Shown here one piece after another: positions 26,927 to 37,376 of a stretch of DNA of 64,000 nt. The DNA comes from Paenibacillus cellulosilyticus (GTDB lineage: Bacteria > Bacillota > Bacilli > Paenibacillales > Paenibacillaceae). The notes below the pieces were generated by a model, which made no database searches, was not told where the DNA came from, and was given only the letters and a program-made list of their open reading frames with translations. Within the stretch, counting starts at the first letter, position 1. Every line of letters starts with the position of its first letter. The DNA is taken from the NCBI RefSeq assembly GCF_003182255.1, contig NZ_QGTQ01000028.1, forward strand, positions 17,914 to 81,913, in the 5' to 3' direction. Made by a program: the position numbers and the translations under genes.

Positions 26927-29900
26927 ATGCCATTCCCAAGCAATTCGCAATACGTGCCGCTAAGGCAAGGCAACATCATCGTCACAGACCCCGTCCGAGA
27001 CGTGTCGCCAGATGAAACAGACATTGTAGGCGACGCTCAGTTTCCCGCTGCTTATTATGCGTATGACGGCACGAATGTTTACTTCCGAATAAGGTTAAAT
27101 GCAGATCCAAGACAAAAAAGCAGTTTCAAAAACTTTGCATGGGGTGTCCTATTCGACACCGATAACAACCCTTCCACTTACGAATGGGAACTTGTCGTTA
27201 ACGGACTGGACAACGAGGTTCAGCTTATCGTCAATACGGTCAAAATTCCGAACGTACTCACCGATCAGGCAGAAGGAACAGACGGTAAAGGAAAGCCTAG
27301 CTACGCCGAGTCTATCTGTAATTTCGACATTTCTCGCGCGCAAGCCGTAGAGGATGGTTCAACCCTCGGCGGCTCAACCAACTTCTTTATCGACTTTTTC
27401 GTTCCCGCTGCTACGCTATTCCAGCTGCTCGGCATTACGGACAGCTCCTCCATTCGATTCTTGTTCTTCACGGCAACGAACAATAACAATTTCAATAAAG
27501 ACTTTATCGGTACGGGGCAAACGCTAAGCACGCTGTTCTGCGATCCCGTCACCATTGCAGGCGGTGATGTTCGTGCCAGCCTTGCAGTTACACAGACCGT
27601 CACGACTCCCGCTCCGGTCGTCATCGCCGGAGAGTCCACTACGTTCACGGGCACCATCACCGTCACGAATACCGGCAGAAGCGCCGCCTCAACCATTTTC
27701 ATTCAAGCGTCCTACTTATTTGACAAGCTGATTACCTTCAACGTTACGGCCAAATCATTGGGCACAACCGCCTTCAACGCCATCACGAGGGCGTTGACGT
27801 GGAACGTCGGCAATTTAGCCGTCGGAGCTAGCGCGACGCTCACCTATCAGGCTGTCGGCTTGTTTGCAACATCAGGCACTCGAACGGTAGATACGAAGGC
27901 CGCAACGGGAATCGACAGCTTCACCGGCGCCGCGATCGCCGCTCCAATTACCTCAGCAACCGTCAACGCCGCAGCACTCGGCGGCATCGCTGGAACGATT
28001 CTGGATAAATCAACTGGACTGCCATTGGTCGGCGCGACCGTAACAGCGGTCAACACAGCAACAAGCGCCACAGCCGGACAGACAACAACAGGCGCAGGCG
28101 GCGTATACAGCTTCGCCTCGCTCGCTCCTGGCAGCTATTCGTTATCCTACAGTCTTCCGACCTATCTTACCGCTGCCGCTTCTGCAGCCGTTACAGCTGG
28201 AACCGTCCAAACCGTCAACGTCACACTCGTTCCAACCCCAGCAGCTCTCCAAGGCAGCGTCACAGCTTCCGGAACAGGAACTCCTATTCCGAATCCGACA
28301 ATAACGGTAACGAATGCGATTGGGGTGCGTGTTCTGCAGGCCAGCGGGGACATCAATGGCTCCTACCTGATTAACAACCTGACACCCGGCTATTATCGGG
28401 TCAGCATCGCTGCCGATGGATTCCAGGCGAAGGACTTTCCAGTCACGCTGGGAATTGGCGAAACGCGTACGCTTGATGCAGCTCTGACACCGAATCCAGG
28501 AACGGTTACCGGCATCATTACGAATGCCCAGACAGGCGCTCCCCTAGCTGGTGCATTGGTTGAAGCGCTGGATAACCGCAACAGCATCCTATCGACTGCC
28601 CTTACAGCCGCTGACGGCAGCTATACACTCTCATCGCTTGCTCCTGCAACGAATGACCGCCTTCGCGTATCTACCGATACCTTCGTCACGCAAGTCATCG
28701 GCTTCTCCATCGCTTCGGGGCAAACAAGGACGATCAACGCCGCCTTGTCGCCTGTCGCCGGTGCGCTGACCGGCATTATTACTGACAGCGCAACAGGCGC
28801 AACGATCGCTGGCGCAAGCATTCGTGTGTTTACTTCCGAAGGCATTACGCTTCAGACCGGCTCGACCGGCGCAGACGGCAGCTACACGATCCCGTCGCTG
28901 ATGCCCGGCTCCTATTCCGTCGTCATTATGGAAGAAGGTTATGCCGGCCGCACGATCGGCGCCATGATTCATGCTGGCGCTGTCACAGCCTTGAATGTCG
29001 CGCTGCAGCAGCTGGCCGGTGCAATATCAGGCACGGTAACGGATACAAGCGGTAATCCGATCGCGGATGCGATTGTCCGCATTTTCTCCAACAATATCAT
29101 CGTTGTGCGTGTCGCGACGCGCGAGGACGGAACGTACGATATCGGCAACCTCGCCCCTGGCAGCTATTATGTAACGGTCCGTGCAGAAGGCTTCGGCGGC
29201 CTGTCCTTCAGTGCAGTCGTCAATCCTGGCGAGACAACGATCGAGAACTTCGTGCTCACACCAAATCCAGGCTCCGTGAATGGAACGGTTACAGATACTA
29301 GCGGCAATCCGATCGCAGGAGCAATTCTTACCATTAGCCTTAACGTAAGCGGCGGCGGACTATTAACGACGCGGTATGTGTCGCAGACAGATGGCAGCTA
29401 TTTAATCGAAAATTTATTCCCGGCACCTTACTTGATCACCGCAGCAGCAAATACGTTCCAGAGCACGTTCCAGAGTGTTACCGTCGCTTCTAATCAACGT
29501 GCTGTCGCGAACTTCTCGCTCCAGTCAGACCCCGGTACGCTAAGCGGAACCGTGGTCGACAATAACGGCATTCCGGTTGCAGGGGCCGCCGTCCTCATTA
29601 AGACATCCACCGGTAACGGGGTAACGATCGCAACGATATTCTCCGATCCGAACGGACATTTCCAGACGAGCAGCTTGGCGCCAGGCAATTACACGCTTCT
29701 TGCATCGGCTCCCGACTTCCAGACTGCGTCAGCTACCTTGTCCGTGCGTTCGGATGAAGCAACACCGATTACACTTGTGCTTATCCCAGACCCAGGCAGC
29801 ATTCAAGGGTCTGTAGTTGACGCTCGTACGGGGCAGCCGATCTTCGGTGTGCTTGTGAGCGTGACGGACATCAATAACTTCCAGGTCGCTTCAATCATCG

Positions 29901-32698
29901 CCGACGACGTCAGTACGTTCCAATTCGACAGCCTGCCGCCGGGAAGCTATACCGTCTCTGTCCGCGCACTGAATTATCAGAGCGGAACATTGGGCGCTAT
30001 TGTCATGTCCAATGCGACTACCCCTATTCATTTCAGCCTGCAGCCAGAGCCCGGCATCATTCTCGGCAAGGTCGCTCCAGTCGTAGGCGGCGCGCTTGTC
30101 CAATTGTTCAACAGCAACAACATTCTCATTTCTACAGCCATTACCGATCCGCAGGGCAGCTTCGGCTTTCTTGGCGAAGCGGTCGGCGCCTACTATTTGA
30201 CTGCTATTGCAGACGGCTTCACTTCCCAGGCCGCAGGCGCAGCCGTAACCTCTAACGAGACGACACAAGTGACCATTCATTTGACCCCTAACCCCGGATC
30301 GCTCGCAGGCACTGTCGTCGATACGTCGGGTAAACCGATCACAACCGCCGTTGTCAAAGTATTAAACAGCAATGAATCCATCCGTGGCAGCAGCCCCGCA
30401 CAGGGCGATGGGAGCTATGTCGTCGAAGGCATCCCGATCGGCACGAAGACGGTCATTGCTTCCGCTCCGAATTTCGGTAACCAAGTAAAAGGGATAACGA
30501 TTAATCCGGGTCAAAATGTGACGCAGTTCAACTTCGTCCTGATGCCAGATCCCGGCACGGTGAGCGGTCAAATTACAGACAGCGTCAGCGGCCTTGTCCT
30601 GCCGGGGGCAAACATTGAGATTCGCGCAGACGAAGCGTCCGGCCTTGCCGTGTCCACTGTCGCTTCAACGCCGTTCGGCAACTATCAAATCACAGGGCTC
30701 GCACCAGGTGCGTACACCGTCATTGCCAAAGCAAACAATTACGCGACGAATACGGTCGGCGCACTCGCGACAAGTAACGGATTTACGATTGCGAACCTAT
30801 CGTTAAGTCCACTGTTCGGCACCATTAACGGCACCGTCACGGACGCATTCGGCAACCCGATCGGTTCCAACGATACGAAGATTAAGCTGTATACACAGGA
30901 AGGCTCGCTCATTGAAACAGCCTTCGTATCATCGAACGGAACGTTCAGCATTATGGGCGTTGCCCCTGGCGAATATGTGCTGACCGCCTCTGCTCCTGCC
31001 TTTGAGACACAGACAATCGGATTATCCGTTCTAGCTGGCGGGGTATCGAATGCCCAGCTTATACTGAAGCCTCAAACATCGGCGATAACCGGAACGATAC
31101 GCAACGGCTCCACATTCACACCGATTAGCGGCGCACTCGTCAACATTACCGACATCGACGGATTACCGGTGGAGACGGCGTTCACGGACAACAGCGGCAG
31201 CTTTACGGTTAGCGGCGTTCCTGCAGGCAACTTCGTGGTATCCGCTATTGCGCCAGGCTTCAGCAGTGCGACATCAGCCGTTGTCACACGCAGCGGCCAG
31301 ACGGCTTCAACCGATCTGACGTTATCCCCGCTGCCAGGCATCGTGGTCGGCTTCGTCAGTGATGCGACGAACGGAGCTAATATTGCAGGTGCCGAAATCC
31401 GGATCATCGATGCTTCTACAGGGGCAGTGGTCGGTACGATTCAAAGCGGCAATGGCGGCCAATACGCATTCCCTTCACTCGCCCCTGGCAATTACCAGGC
31501 TGTAGCGAATGCGAACGGCTATGCCGCTCAATTCGGCGGCTTCACCATTGCAGCCGGCGAGACAACAAGATTCAGCTTCGCCCTGCAGCCGCTGCCTGGC
31601 CGTCTCAGAGGCAGCGTTACACGCGCAGGAACCAGCACACCGATTACTGGTGCAACTGTCCAGCTGCTGCAATTCAACAATTTTGGCCCGCCGCTCGCTT
31701 CAATCTTGACGGATAACAATGGACTATTCGACCTTGGCGAAGTCGCCGCTGCCAACTATGCGATTACGGTGACGCTGGACGGATTTATAACAGAACAAAC
31801 ATCAGCACTCGTCAATCGGGGCGAGACGACGGCCATCGCTATTGCACTTCGTCAATCGAACACAGGTGTAGCGGGCACGGTAACGTTCGGCGCACCGTCC
31901 GGCCCTACGCCGCCATCCGGCCCAATTGGCCCGCCGCTGCCGAACAGCTCGATCACGGTAATCGATCACAACGGCGTCGTTGGCGGCAATGGCATTACCG
32001 ATAAGAGCGGGCAATATATCATTCCAAGCATTCCAACGGGAGAGCACACTATCGTAGCCTCCAACCCTGCTGCCGGCACGGGGACGACGTTCTTGCCAGA
32101 CCGGCCGGGTCAGACACAAACCGCCGATCTTCAGCTTGGCAGTGCAGCTACGCCGATTACAGGAACCGCAAACAACACTACAGACAGTTCACCGATACCA
32201 GGAGCCATCGTACAAGTGCTCGACCACGGTAACAACAATACACTCCTGCTGACCAGCGTTACCGATAAAGACGGGATTTACAGGACGAATCCACTGCCGC
32301 CAGGGGACTATACGGTAACGATCTCGTCCCCGCAGCATGGTTCTAACGCCGTTTCGTTCGTCATTCCGGCCGATCCATCGCCAACCCTGACACCGCCGCT
32401 CACGCCGCCAACAGCGCTGCTGAGCAGCGAGTTCGGTACGCTGCGCGGAACGATACGAGACGCATCCGGTCAACCGTTGAATCTAGCATTGGCAGCCATC
32501 GTTACAGAGCAGCAGCGGCTTATTCGGCAAATCATCAGCAATAATACGGGACAATATGCGCTGTCGAACCTTGCAGCTGGCGTGGCGAATGCCGAATTCT
32601 CATTCCCAGGCAAGCAAACGGCCGTTAGGATGCCAACGATCTTTAATGGTCAGACCACTATACTCGATATCATCCTGCTCGACGAGGATGAAGAATAG
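26927..32698 (+). CDS. Giant carboxypeptidase-regulatory-like repeat protein (possible spore surface protein)
   Basis: 1923 residues starting MPFPSNSQYVPLRQGN behind GGAGG. There is no signal peptide, membrane segment or anchor motif. Residues 1-210: a beta-rich domain with a DOMON/CBM9-like look (AYYAYDGTNVYFRIRLNADP, WGVLFDTDNN). Residues about 211-345: a DUF11-like domain (TGTITVTNTGRSAAST). Then about 18 repeats of roughly 82-86 residues of the carboxypeptidase regulatory/Cna-B-like fold, each opening like GTVTDTSGNPIAGA, with GSYTIPSLAPGSY in the middle and ending in a V.L.P.PG strand. The C terminus is acidic (LDEDEE). Size without export signal, next to a LysM-GH18 enzyme, suggests assembly on the forespore by the mother cell; this is inference. 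Confidence 0.85.
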   Translation: MPFPSNSQYVPLRQGNIIVTDPVRDVSPDETDIVGDAQFPAAYYAYDGTNVYFRIRLNADPRQKSSFKNFAWGVLFDTDNNPSTYEWELVVNGLDNEVQLIVNTVKIPNVLTDQAEGTDGKGKPSYAESICNFDISRAQAVEDGSTLGGSTNFFIDFFVPAATLFQLLGITDSSSIRFLFFTATNNNNFNKDFIGTGQTLSTLFCDPVTIAGGDVRASLAVTQTVTTPAPVVIAGESTTFTGTITVTNTGRSAASTIFIQASYLFDKLITFNVTAKSLGTTAFNAITRALTWNVGNLAVGASATLTYQAVGLFATSGTRTVDTKAATGIDSFTGAAIAAPITSATVNAAALGGIAGTILDKSTGLPLVGATVTAVNTATSATAGQTTTGAGGVYSFASLAPGSYSLSYSLPTYLTAAASAAVTAGTVQTVNVTLVPTPAALQGSVTASGTGTPIPNPTITVTNAIGVRVLQASGDINGSYLINNLTPGYYRVSIAADGFQAKDFPVTLGIGETRTLDAALTPNPGTVTGIITNAQTGAPLAGALVEALDNRNSILSTALTAADGSYTLSSLAPATNDRLRVSTDTFVTQVIGFSIASGQTRTINAALSPVAGALTGIITDSATGATIAGASIRVFTSEGITLQTGSTGADGSYTIPSLMPGSYSVVIMEEGYAGRTIGAMIHAGAVTALNVALQQLAGAISGTVTDTSGNPIADAIVRIFSNNIIVVRVATREDGTYDIGNLAPGSYYVTVRAEGFGGLSFSAVVNPGETTIENFVLTPNPGSVNGTVTDTSGNPIAGAILTISLNVSGGGLLTTRYVSQTDGSYLIENLFPAPYLITAAANTFQSTFQSVTVASNQRAVANFSLQSDPGTLSGTVVDNNGIPVAGAAVLIKTSTGNGVTIATIFSDPNGHFQTSSLAPGNYTLLASAPDFQTASATLSVRSDEATPITLVLIPDPGSIQGSVVDARTGQPIFGVLVSVTDINNFQVASIIADDVSTFQFDSLPPGSYTVSVRALNYQSGTLGAIVMSNATTPIHFSLQPEPGIILGKVAPVVGGALVQLFNSNNILISTAITDPQGSFGFLGEAVGAYYLTAIADGFTSQAAGAAVTSNETTQVTIHLTPNPGSLAGTVVDTSGKPITTAVVKVLNSNESIRGSSPAQGDGSYVVEGIPIGTKTVIASAPNFGNQVKGITINPGQNVTQFNFVLMPDPGTVSGQITDSVSGLVLPGANIEIRADEASGLAVSTVASTPFGNYQITGLAPGAYTVIAKANNYATNTVGALATSNGFTIANLSLSPLFGTINGTVTDAFGNPIGSNDTKIKLYTQEGSLIETAFVSSNGTFSIMGVAPGEYVLTASAPAFETQTIGLSVLAGGVSNAQLILKPQTSAITGTIRNGSTFTPISGALVNITDIDGLPVETAFTDNSGSFTVSGVPAGNFVVSAIAPGFSSATSAVVTRSGQTASTDLTLSPLPGIVVGFVSDATNGANIAGAEIRIIDASTGAVVGTIQSGNGGQYAFPSLAPGNYQAVANANGYAAQFGGFTIAAGETTRFSFALQPLPGRLRGSVTRAGTSTPITGATVQLLQFNNFGPPLASILTDNNGLFDLGEVAAANYAITVTLDGFITEQTSALVNRGETTAIAIALRQSNTGVAGTVTFGAPSGPTPPSGPIGPPLPNSSITVIDHNGVVGGNGITDKSGQYIIPSIPTGEHTIVASNPAAGTGTTFLPDRPGQTQTADLQLGSAATPITGTANNTTDSSPIPGAIVQVLDHGNNNTLLLTSVTDKDGIYRTNPLPPGDYTVTISSPQHGSNAVSFVIPADPSPTLTPPLTPPTALLSSEFGTLRGTIRDASGQPLNLALAAIVTEQQRLIRQIISNNTGQYALSNLAAGVANAEFSFPGKQTAVRMPTIFNGQTTILDIILLDEDEE

Positions 32699-32707
32699 CG
32701 GCAGATC

Positions 32708-32746
32708 CAAGAGCCTCAAACGAGTTATTCGTTTAAGGCTCTTTTG
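32708..32746 (+). terminator. Terminator of the giant repeat protein gene
   Basis: AAGAGCC.. (32709) pairs with ..GGCTCTT (32743), with inner AAACGA/TCGTTT, followed by TTGTTGT. Confidence 0.75.
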
Positions 32747-32822
32747 TTGTACAGATTATTTCCGGCAAGGAATAGAGTAATAGCAACAATCATTCATTAA
32801 ATGCAGGTTAGGGGGACATTCC

Positions 32823-34100
32823 ATGTTCATTCATGTTGTACAGCGGGGCGATACGTTATGGAGACTTGCACAGCAATACAATACATCTACAAGCGCTATC
32901 GCCGCTGCCAACGGTATTCAGGAGAGTGGCATTCTCGTTCCTGGTCAATCACTGCTCATTCCGATCTCAGCCGATCAGCATGTTGTAAGACAAGGGGACA
33001 GTTTATGGTCCATTGCGAATCAATATGGTACAACGCCAGAAACACTGGCATCGCTCAATGGCATTACATATCCGTTCTACATTTATCCCGGGCAGCGACT
33101 GCGCATCCCCGTACCCGCCAAGCCAACGATCGAAGTCAACGCTTATACCGAGCAGTTCAATGACGCCGGCGTTCGTGAGGTTACGGAGATCGGCAGCCTG
33201 CTTACGTACCTCAGCCCGTTCAGCTATCATGTCGCAATCGACGGCTCGCTGTCCGGCCCGGATGATGCAGCCATACTCGAGGCAAGCCGCGCGCAGCACA
33301 TCCTGCCCATGATGGTATTGTCCAACTTCAAGGATGGCACATTCGATTCCGACATCGCCCATGCCGTATTGACGAACATGACCGTTCAGACGAAGGTCAT
33401 CAATAATACGATGGATACGCTTCGGCAAAAAGGGTACAAAGCGGTTAACATCGACTTCGAATATATTCCGCAGACCGACCGCGAAGCGTATAACGCATTC
33501 CTGAGACGCCTGAAAGAACGGCTGGCTCCGGGCGGTTATCTGCTGTCCACATGTCTTGCACCTAAGTCAAGCGCCGACCAGAAAGGACGGCTCTATGAGG
33601 CACATGATTACTCTGCTCACGGCGACATTGCAGACTTTGTCATTCTGATGACCTATGAATGGGGCTGGTCGGGCGGGCCGCCAAGGGCAGTCGCACCGAT
33701 CGACGAAGTAGAGAAGGTTGTGCGCTATGCCCTATCGGTCATGCCTGCAAGCAAGATCATGCTCGGCATGCCGCTGTACGGTTATGATTGGACGCTGCCT
33801 TATGTGCAGGGGAACAAATGGGCACCCACGATCAGCAATGCGGATGCAATCAAACGCGCCGCACAATACGGAGCGGAGATCCGTTTCGATGGGCCGAGTC
33901 AGTCGCCATTCTTTCGCTATTACGATAACAACGGCGTCCAGCATGAGGTATGGTTCGAGGATGCCCGCAGCGTACAAGCGAAGTTCAATTTGGTCAAATC
34001 CTTGAAGCTGCGCGGCGTCAGCTACTGGGTGCTCGGTACGCCATTCCGGCAAAACTGGGAGCTGCTGCGGGCGAATTTTACGGTTAAGAAGCTCGTATAA
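32823..34100 (+). CDS. LysM-GH18 glycoside hydrolase (spore cortex-lytic enzyme type)
   Basis: 425 residues with no signal peptide. Two LysM domains: residues 1-48 (HVVQRGDTLWRLAQQYN) and about 52-98 (HVVRQGDSLWSIANQYG). These bind peptidoglycan. The GH18 domain (about 105-425) has the catalytic motif VNIDFEY, with Glu as acid, and MTYEWGWSGGPPRAVAP. The layout matches Bacillus YaaH/SleL-type N-acetylglucosaminidases, which are made in the mother cell without a signal peptide and act in the spore coat and cortex. RBS AGGGGG upstream. It lies between two giant repeat genes on the same strand. Confidence 0.92.
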   Translation: MFIHVVQRGDTLWRLAQQYNTSTSAIAAANGIQESGILVPGQSLLIPISADQHVVRQGDSLWSIANQYGTTPETLASLNGITYPFYIYPGQRLRIPVPAKPTIEVNAYTEQFNDAGVREVTEIGSLLTYLSPFSYHVAIDGSLSGPDDAAILEASRAQHILPMMVLSNFKDGTFDSDIAHAVLTNMTVQTKVINNTMDTLRQKGYKAVNIDFEYIPQTDREAYNAFLRRLKERLAPGGYLLSTCLAPKSSADQKGRLYEAHDYSAHGDIADFVILMTYEWGWSGGPPRAVAPIDEVEKVVRYALSVMPASKIMLGMPLYGYDWTLPYVQGNKWAPTISNADAIKRAAQYGAEIRFDGPSQSPFFRYYDNNGVQHEVWFEDARSVQAKFNLVKSLKLRGVSYWVLGTPFRQNWELLRANFTVKKLV

Positions 34101-34159
34101 TCACTTGTTAACATTGCCGCTAGCTGCAATCAAGCAGGATACAACTCGGAGGTGTCAGC

Positions 34160-37100
34160 ATGGCTTGTGCTTCACTTGGCTCAGCAAGCGATTTTAGCAT
34201 CTTTCTGTTCGGCAATTACAATGGTCAGAATACAGCGATTAGAGGTCGAGCCGCGGTCGGAGGATCTGTAACGTTAACCGACCAAAGCTTCGGAACCGAT
34301 CTGCCCGTATCGACAACAAGAGCGGATCTCATTATTGGCGGCGACTGCAATATCATCCGCGGCGTTAATAACGGCAATACGGTCATTCGTCCAACATCGA
34401 CCGTCATTAACTATACGATGGTTAACAATAACGGCGTCTTACCGCAGCCTATCGTCGACAGCCCGATCGATTTCGACTTAGCTGCTGCCTATCTGGAATG
34501 CGTATCGATTGGCTGGGGCGATCTCCCGGCCAATGGCACTGCGAGCAATTTATTCGGAACACTGAATATCGTCTGCTCCGATCCTGCGCGCAATGTCGTC
34601 ACCTTCAACGGCAACGATGTAGACGGGTCCGGCCTATCCCTTGAGTCCGCCTCCGTCATTACCCTTCAGCTCCCTGTCGGCTCTACCGTTCTTATTAACG
34701 TGCTAGGCGACAACGTCGGCTTCGGCAACTATCAGGTGCAAGTGAATGGCGGATCTCCTGATCCTTCCGTCGGTGCAACGATCTTGTGGAACTTCCCGCA
34801 GGCCACCGTCCTTCGCAATGGCAACGGTATTATCACCGGCAGCATTCTGGCGCCATTCGCAGCAATGACCGCCAACGGCTCCGCACAGCTTAATGGACAG
34901 CTGATTGCCGGTTCATACGATGGAACGAACGGGTTAATCACTCCTCAGCTCGTCTTCTTCACCGGCTGTCTGCCAGAGGTAACGACATGCGGCGTAACCG
35001 CACTAACCGTAACCAAGCTTGTGAATGGAGCAGCCTCTTTCGCCGGAACGCCAGGCACTCCGCTCACATTCAGCGTTCTCGTCGAGAACCCGTCCACACT
35101 GCCGATCTCCAATATTGTCATCAAGGACGATCTGCTTGGCATCGATCAGATTGTCCCTGTGCTTCAGGCAGGCGAGAGCTACCCGTTCGTGGTGAACTCG
35201 GAAGTACAGAGCGGAATGGCAGGGACGCTGTACACCAATACCGTTACGGTTACGAGCGACAATGCTCCCGCCGTCTCTGCACAGGCAAGCATAACAATTA
35301 CGGCCCTACCCGTTCAGGTCCAGCTTACGAAGAGCGCAAGCCAGACCGATGTACGGCCTGGCGATATCATTCTGTATCAATTCGATCTGTCCAATCAGGG
35401 AAATAGCGATCTCATCAACGTACGTCTTGTCGACACTACGATCGGACTCGACCTTTCACTGCCTACCTTCTTCAGCGGCACTCTTACGCAGCAGTCGTTC
35501 ACGATGCCCGTGGACGCCGTTCCTGGCTCGACCTTCACGAATACGGCTAGATTAACAGCTGATAACCTGCCAAGTCCGGGCTTTATCGAGAGCAGCGTCA
35601 GCATCAAGATTTCCTCGATACCTGTCCCAGCAGCAGACTTCCGCAAGCTCGCGAGTGATACCGCCCCCTTGCCAGGCGAGGAGATTCAATATTACTATGT
35701 CATCCAAAATGAAACCGACAGCGATCTGCACTCGCTCGTCCTGCATGACCCCATGCTTGATTTCACTCGAACGCTCGATGTTCTTAGTCCACGCACTACG
35801 ATTGTTCTCGCAGCTCCTTTCATCATCCCAGTTGAAACAACCGCAGGAACATCTATCGTTAATACGGCAACACTGACTGGCTCATTCGGCACGATCACTT
35901 CAAGCGCAGCGATTACGGTAGGCGCCATGCTTTCCCTGCTCGTCACCAAGGATGTGAATCAGACCTTCGTTAACCCCGGCGGTACGCTGGACTATACGCT
36001 TCGTGTACTGAACAGCGGCAACGAAAGCCTTAACCATGTGTCCATCATCGACTCGCTTACCGGATTTCAGACGGTCATCGCTTCACTTCCAGCCGGTCAA
36101 TCGCAGGACTTCCAAGCGCCATATACCGTCCCAATCGACAGTGCCGCCGGTTCCGTTATTACGAATACTGTTCTTGCTCAAGCTGCTGGCGTCACCCCCG
36201 AGACTGCGCAAGCATCCGTCGTCGTCACAACAATCCCGCTTCCTCCGAATCCGCCTATACCTCCGACAACACCATCGATTACGGTCCAGGCAGCAGCAAG
36301 CTTAGCGACAGTCAGCCCAGATGAAACGGTTACCTTCACCGGAACCGTTACGAACATTTCGGCCGTCTCTGCACGGAACATTATTCTTCAGTCTCCACTG
36401 TTTCAATTCGCAGCGGTGCTGGAATTGCTAGAACCCGGTGCAACGCTCACCCTTAACGGTAATTTCACAGTCCCCAAAGGAACCGCTCCTGGCACTACCA
36501 TCACGGCAACGCTATCCGCCAATTCGATTATGATTCCGCTGCAGGAAGCGTCCGCCTCCTGCGTCGTTCTTCCGCAAGCGGCACTTGCGCTCACGAATAT
36601 CGTCAATGAAAACGAGGTCGTTCAAGGCGAGACGGTCATCTATACCGTCACAGGCGTCAACACCGGCAATGTAATGCTCCATCATATCGTGATCTCTGCT
36701 ACGATCCTGCTGCGGCATGCAACCATCGAGATGCTTGATGCCGGCACATTCGTCAGAGCCTTCTTCAATAAAACCGTTACGGAACAACCAGGCTCTATAT
36801 TCTGCAACACCTTCAACGCCTCCGCTGCAGACATCGGTACAGTTTCCGCAACGTCCTGCTACACCGTATACGGATTACTGCTGCGCATGCAGGCCAACAC
36901 GGCTATCGTGCAGGAAGGCGGAACCATCCAATACACAGTAACCGTACGTAATCCGACGCCTGCATCAGCGACAGGTGTTGTATTTCGCAATCGTCTACCA
37001 GACCACACCGAGCTTATTGCTGGTTCTGTAACACTTAACGGCAATACCGTACCCGATGGACTGCTTACTGCCGGCATCCCGCTGCCATCACTTGCCGCTA

Positions 37101-37270
37101 ACGCTAGTGCAACGGTGACTTACGCTGTGATCGTGTTGAGCGATCCGACGGGCAGTACGATCCTCAATCGTGCGGAAGCATCGTTTGTATTCCCATCGAC
37201 TTCACGCGGGCTATCCGGCACATCGTTCTCCAATGTTGTGCAGGTCGCTGTTGAGGAGCACGAAGAATAA
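34160..37270 (+). CDS. Choice-of-anchor-A domain protein with seven DUF11-like repeats
   Basis: 1036 residues starting MACASLGSASDFSIFLFGNY behind GGAGG. Residues about 1-275 form a choice-of-anchor-A domain (FGNYNGQNTAIRGRAAVGG, NGIITGSILAPFAAMTANG, NGQLIAGSY). Seven repeats of about 100 residues follow (for example VQLTKSASQTDVRPGDIILY..VSSIP), of the DUF11/isopeptide-like beta-sandwich type. No signal peptide or sorting signal is seen, although this family is usually secreted. The missing export signal matches its two upstream neighbours and points to a shared intracellular assembly site, perhaps the spore surface. Function unknown. Confidence 0.85.
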   Translation: MACASLGSASDFSIFLFGNYNGQNTAIRGRAAVGGSVTLTDQSFGTDLPVSTTRADLIIGGDCNIIRGVNNGNTVIRPTSTVINYTMVNNNGVLPQPIVDSPIDFDLAAAYLECVSIGWGDLPANGTASNLFGTLNIVCSDPARNVVTFNGNDVDGSGLSLESASVITLQLPVGSTVLINVLGDNVGFGNYQVQVNGGSPDPSVGATILWNFPQATVLRNGNGIITGSILAPFAAMTANGSAQLNGQLIAGSYDGTNGLITPQLVFFTGCLPEVTTCGVTALTVTKLVNGAASFAGTPGTPLTFSVLVENPSTLPISNIVIKDDLLGIDQIVPVLQAGESYPFVVNSEVQSGMAGTLYTNTVTVTSDNAPAVSAQASITITALPVQVQLTKSASQTDVRPGDIILYQFDLSNQGNSDLINVRLVDTTIGLDLSLPTFFSGTLTQQSFTMPVDAVPGSTFTNTARLTADNLPSPGFIESSVSIKISSIPVPAADFRKLASDTAPLPGEEIQYYYVIQNETDSDLHSLVLHDPMLDFTRTLDVLSPRTTIVLAAPFIIPVETTAGTSIVNTATLTGSFGTITSSAAITVGAMLSLLVTKDVNQTFVNPGGTLDYTLRVLNSGNESLNHVSIIDSLTGFQTVIASLPAGQSQDFQAPYTVPIDSAAGSVITNTVLAQAAGVTPETAQASVVVTTIPLPPNPPIPPTTPSITVQAAASLATVSPDETVTFTGTVTNISAVSARNIILQSPLFQFAAVLELLEPGATLTLNGNFTVPKGTAPGTTITATLSANSIMIPLQEASASCVVLPQAALALTNIVNENEVVQGETVIYTVTGVNTGNVMLHHIVISATILLRHATIEMLDAGTFVRAFFNKTVTEQPGSIFCNTFNASAADIGTVSATSCYTVYGLLLRMQANTAIVQEGGTIQYTVTVRNPTPASATGVVFRNRLPDHTELIAGSVTLNGNTVPDGLLTAGIPLPSLAANASATVTYAVIVLSDPTGSTILNRAEASFVFPSTSRGLSGTSFSNVVQVAVEEHEE

Positions 37271-37294
37271 CCGGCTATATGCTCTGCTTGGTGC

Positions 37295-37352
37295 CAAAAA
37301 AAGGGACTCGTCGCCCGCCATCCTTCGATGGCGATATCGACAAGTCCCTTTC
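37295..37352. terminator. Bidirectional terminator
   Basis: AAAGGGACT (37300-37308) pairs with AGTCCCTTT (37343-37351), with inner CGCCATC/GATGGCG. It serves the choice-of-anchor-A gene (+) and the nitroreductase (-). Confidence 0.85.
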
Positions 37353-37376
37353 CTGTGAGAAGCACAATCGTACAAC

